A stretch of DNA of 64,000 nt from NCBI GenBank assembly GCA_029379225.1, contig JAQYWR010000043.1, positions 1 to 64,000 on the forward strand, read 5' to 3'. Within the stretch, counting starts at the first letter, position 1; each line of letters opens with the position of its first letter. The position numbers were made by a program, and so were the translations under genes. Source of the stretch: Nostoc sp. S4. Lineage in GTDB: Bacteria > Cyanobacteriota > Cyanobacteriia > Cyanobacteriales > Nostocaceae. The notes under the pieces are model-generated. The model had not been told where the DNA came from and did not search any database. It saw nothing but the letters and a program-made list of their open reading frames with translations. Positions 62,548 through 64,000 of this stretch are shown piece after piece.

Positions 62548-64000
62548 ATGCCAGATTTAGATACAAGAGAATGGTTGCTTACCAATGGTCTCGGAAGTTT
62601 TGCCAGTGGTACAATTTCTGATATCCGTACACGTACTTATCACGGTTGGCTGTTTGCCGCTATAAACCCCCCTTCTGAGCGTACTTTGTTGTTATCGCAC
62701 CTAGAAGCTAGCTTGGAAGTATTAGGGGGTGTTGTGGGACTGGGGACAAATATTTGGGGTAACGGTGAGATTGAACAGGCGGGCTACGAACTGCTACGCT
62801 CTTTTGATATTAACCCGGTTCCAAAATGGATTTGGGGTGGAGATAATTGGCAGTTAACTAGACAATTGGTGATGCCCTATGGTTGGGAAGGGACTGGGGA
62901 CTGGGGCATGGGGACTAGGAACGAGGAACTGGAAACAGGAAAGAATACTTCCCAATCCCCATTCTCTCATCGGATTTTAATCCACTATCGCTATGAGGGA
63001 AGCGAACGAGCGATTTTACGGCTACGACTGCTGATAGCAGAACGTGACTTTCACCATCAGCAGAGTGCTAACTCAGAATTACAGTTCTCACAATTACTTG
63101 AGCAACAGCAAGTCTGTCTGCAAGCGAGAAAATTTGGGCACTTTGGTATACCTTGGCATCTGCGGTGGACACAAGGAAATTATCAACCAGATGCAGTTTG
63201 GTATTGGAATTATCGCTTCTCTGAAGAGACAAAACGCGGATTAGGCGATCGAGAAGACCTCCACAGTCCTGGTTACTTGATAGTTACACTCCAACCAGGA
63301 GATGCGGTGACTCTAGAAGCACGAGTAGGTTTTCCTAACCCCTTGCTAGGCGTTCTCACCCCTGAGACCTTTGCACAAGCAGTGGAAGCAGAACAAAAAA
63401 GGTTCTCTGAGATTTTCGGATGGAGTGCGGGAGGGATTAGGAACTGGAGACTAGGAGCTAGGAAAGAAGCGGGGGAGCAAAGAGCAGCAGGTCAAAAACA
63501 GGAATCACCTGTGTCCCCTGCACCTTGCTTCTCTGCTTCTTTCTCGGTGCCTACTCCCCACTCCCTACTCTGGCAACAACTACTTAAAGCCAGCGATCAG
63601 TTTATCGTCTATCGGGCTTCAATAGCAGGCCCTACAGTGATTGCTGGTTATCATTGGTTTTCTGACTGGGCGCGGGATACATTAATTGCCCTGCCAGGAT
63701 TGATGCTAGTTCCGCAACGCTTCGATCTAGCAAAAGAATTATTGCGAGCCTTTGGGCACTACTGTCGCCACGGTTTGATTCCTAATGCCTTTTTTGATGT
63801 TGATAACGAACCATTTTATAACAGTATTGATGCGCCCCTTTGGTGGATTGAGACTTTAGGACTTTATTTGCAAGCTACACAAGACTGGGAGTTTTTGGCA
63901 GAGCAGTTCCCGACAGTGCAGCAAATTCATAAAGCCTTTGTTGGTGGCACACGCTATAACATCCAAGCTGATGCTACTGACGGACTAATTGGTTGGGATG
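62548..64000 (+). CDS. Glycogen debranching enzyme (amylo-alpha-1,6-glucosidase), 5' part (partial)
   Basis: The open frame from ATG 62548 (MPDLDTREWLLTNGLGSFAS, then GTISDIRTRTYHGWLFAA) runs off the window after 484 codons. It matches the GDE_N domain, followed from about residue 355 by GDE_C-like AGYHWFSDWARDTLIALPGL, where the glucoamylase-like (GH133-type) domain begins. It should remove alpha-1,6 branches from glycogen. Two low-complexity insertions with Nostoc repeats keep the frame: DNA about 62887-62955 (GTGDWGMGTRNEELETGK) and about 63424-63560 (GARKEAGEQRAAGQKQES and following). The catalytic C-terminal half is mostly outside the window. Confidence 0.9.
   Translation, partial: MPDLDTREWLLTNGLGSFASGTISDIRTRTYHGWLFAAINPPSERTLLLSHLEASLEVLGGVVGLGTNIWGNGEIEQAGYELLRSFDINPVPKWIWGGDNWQLTRQLVMPYGWEGTGDWGMGTRNEELETGKNTSQSPFSHRILIHYRYEGSERAILRLRLLIAERDFHHQQSANSELQFSQLLEQQQVCLQARKFGHFGIPWHLRWTQGNYQPDAVWYWNYRFSEETKRGLGDREDLHSPGYLIVTLQPGDAVTLEARVGFPNPLLGVLTPETFAQAVEAEQKRFSEIFGWSAGGIRNWRLGARKEAGEQRAAGQKQESPVSPAPCFSASFSVPTPHSLLWQQLLKASDQFIVYRASIAGPTVIAGYHWFSDWARDTLIALPGLMLVPQRFDLAKELLRAFGHYCRHGLIPNAFFDVDNEPFYNSIDAPLWWIETLGLYLQATQDWEFLAEQFPTVQQIHKAFVGGTRYNIQADATDGLIGWD

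Overview
The window looks like chromosomal DNA of a filamentous, heterocyst-type cyanobacterium close to Nostoc. Evidence: abundant HIP1 octamers (GCGATCGC); CCCCTGCT-type short tandem repeats, several inserted in frame in genes; pentapeptide-repeat and WD40/STAND proteins; and cyanobacterial families (DUF1995, isi-type flavodoxin operon, fused guanylyltransferase/phosphomannomutase-like protein). There is no rRNA, recognisable tRNA, CRISPR array or intact transposase. Gene names are from memory of protein families; no search was run.

Layout. 1-742: 5' part of a leucine-rich-repeat gene. 863-6658: panE, then an RND efflux permease and its adaptor. 7423-7891: a frameshifted acetyltransferase. 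8062-9372: a DAHP synthase gene behind two successive aromatic-rich leader peptides, each followed by an intrinsic terminator. 10038-17985: zinc-ribbon membrane protein, J-domain/pentapeptide protein, PLD-like lipoprotein, cysteine desulfurase, a secreted protein, a cold-shock/DUF1294 protein and DUF1995, with relics of a histidine kinase, a receiver domain and an integrase. 18127-29296: large metalloprotease, pentapeptide protein, heme-sensor nucleotide cyclase, NB-ARC/WD40 protein. 29338-29848: an element with long inverted ends. 30110-33376: a mannan-binding-lectin-like protein, two small proteins sharing a Gln/Gly motif, and a GH18 chitinase. 33349-34785: remains of a siderophore receptor, an AraC regulator and a receiver domain. 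34928-40101: LOG protein, then a STAND/WD40 receptor paired with a small protein carrying the same amyloid-like motif. 40634-47834: DacB, Deg protease, diguanylate cyclase, a metal-ligand-less MBL protein with panD, and pyrophosphatase. 48710-55389: peptide and sugar ABC ATPases, an SSB-like protein, FAD monooxygenase, DUF2442 and a Cys-rich protein. 55757-57302: isiC-like gene, flavodoxin and a broken isiA. 57620-64000: a secreted protein, the fused sugar-nucleotide protein, two peroxiredoxins and a glycogen debranching enzyme running off the end.

The strongest regulatory find is the tandem attenuator ahead of DAHP synthase: leader peptides of 18 and 21 residues contain 7 and 9 aromatic residues. 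In the second unit, three 9-nt arms can form mutually exclusive hairpins. The strongest protein-level finds are the small-protein/STAND operon with a shared NLR-type amyloid-signalling-like motif (36002-40101) and a second pair of small proteins sharing a different motif (30713-31900). Much of the window also records decay: broken isiA, siderophore receptor, AraC, histidine kinase, receiver, integrase and acetyltransferase genes.
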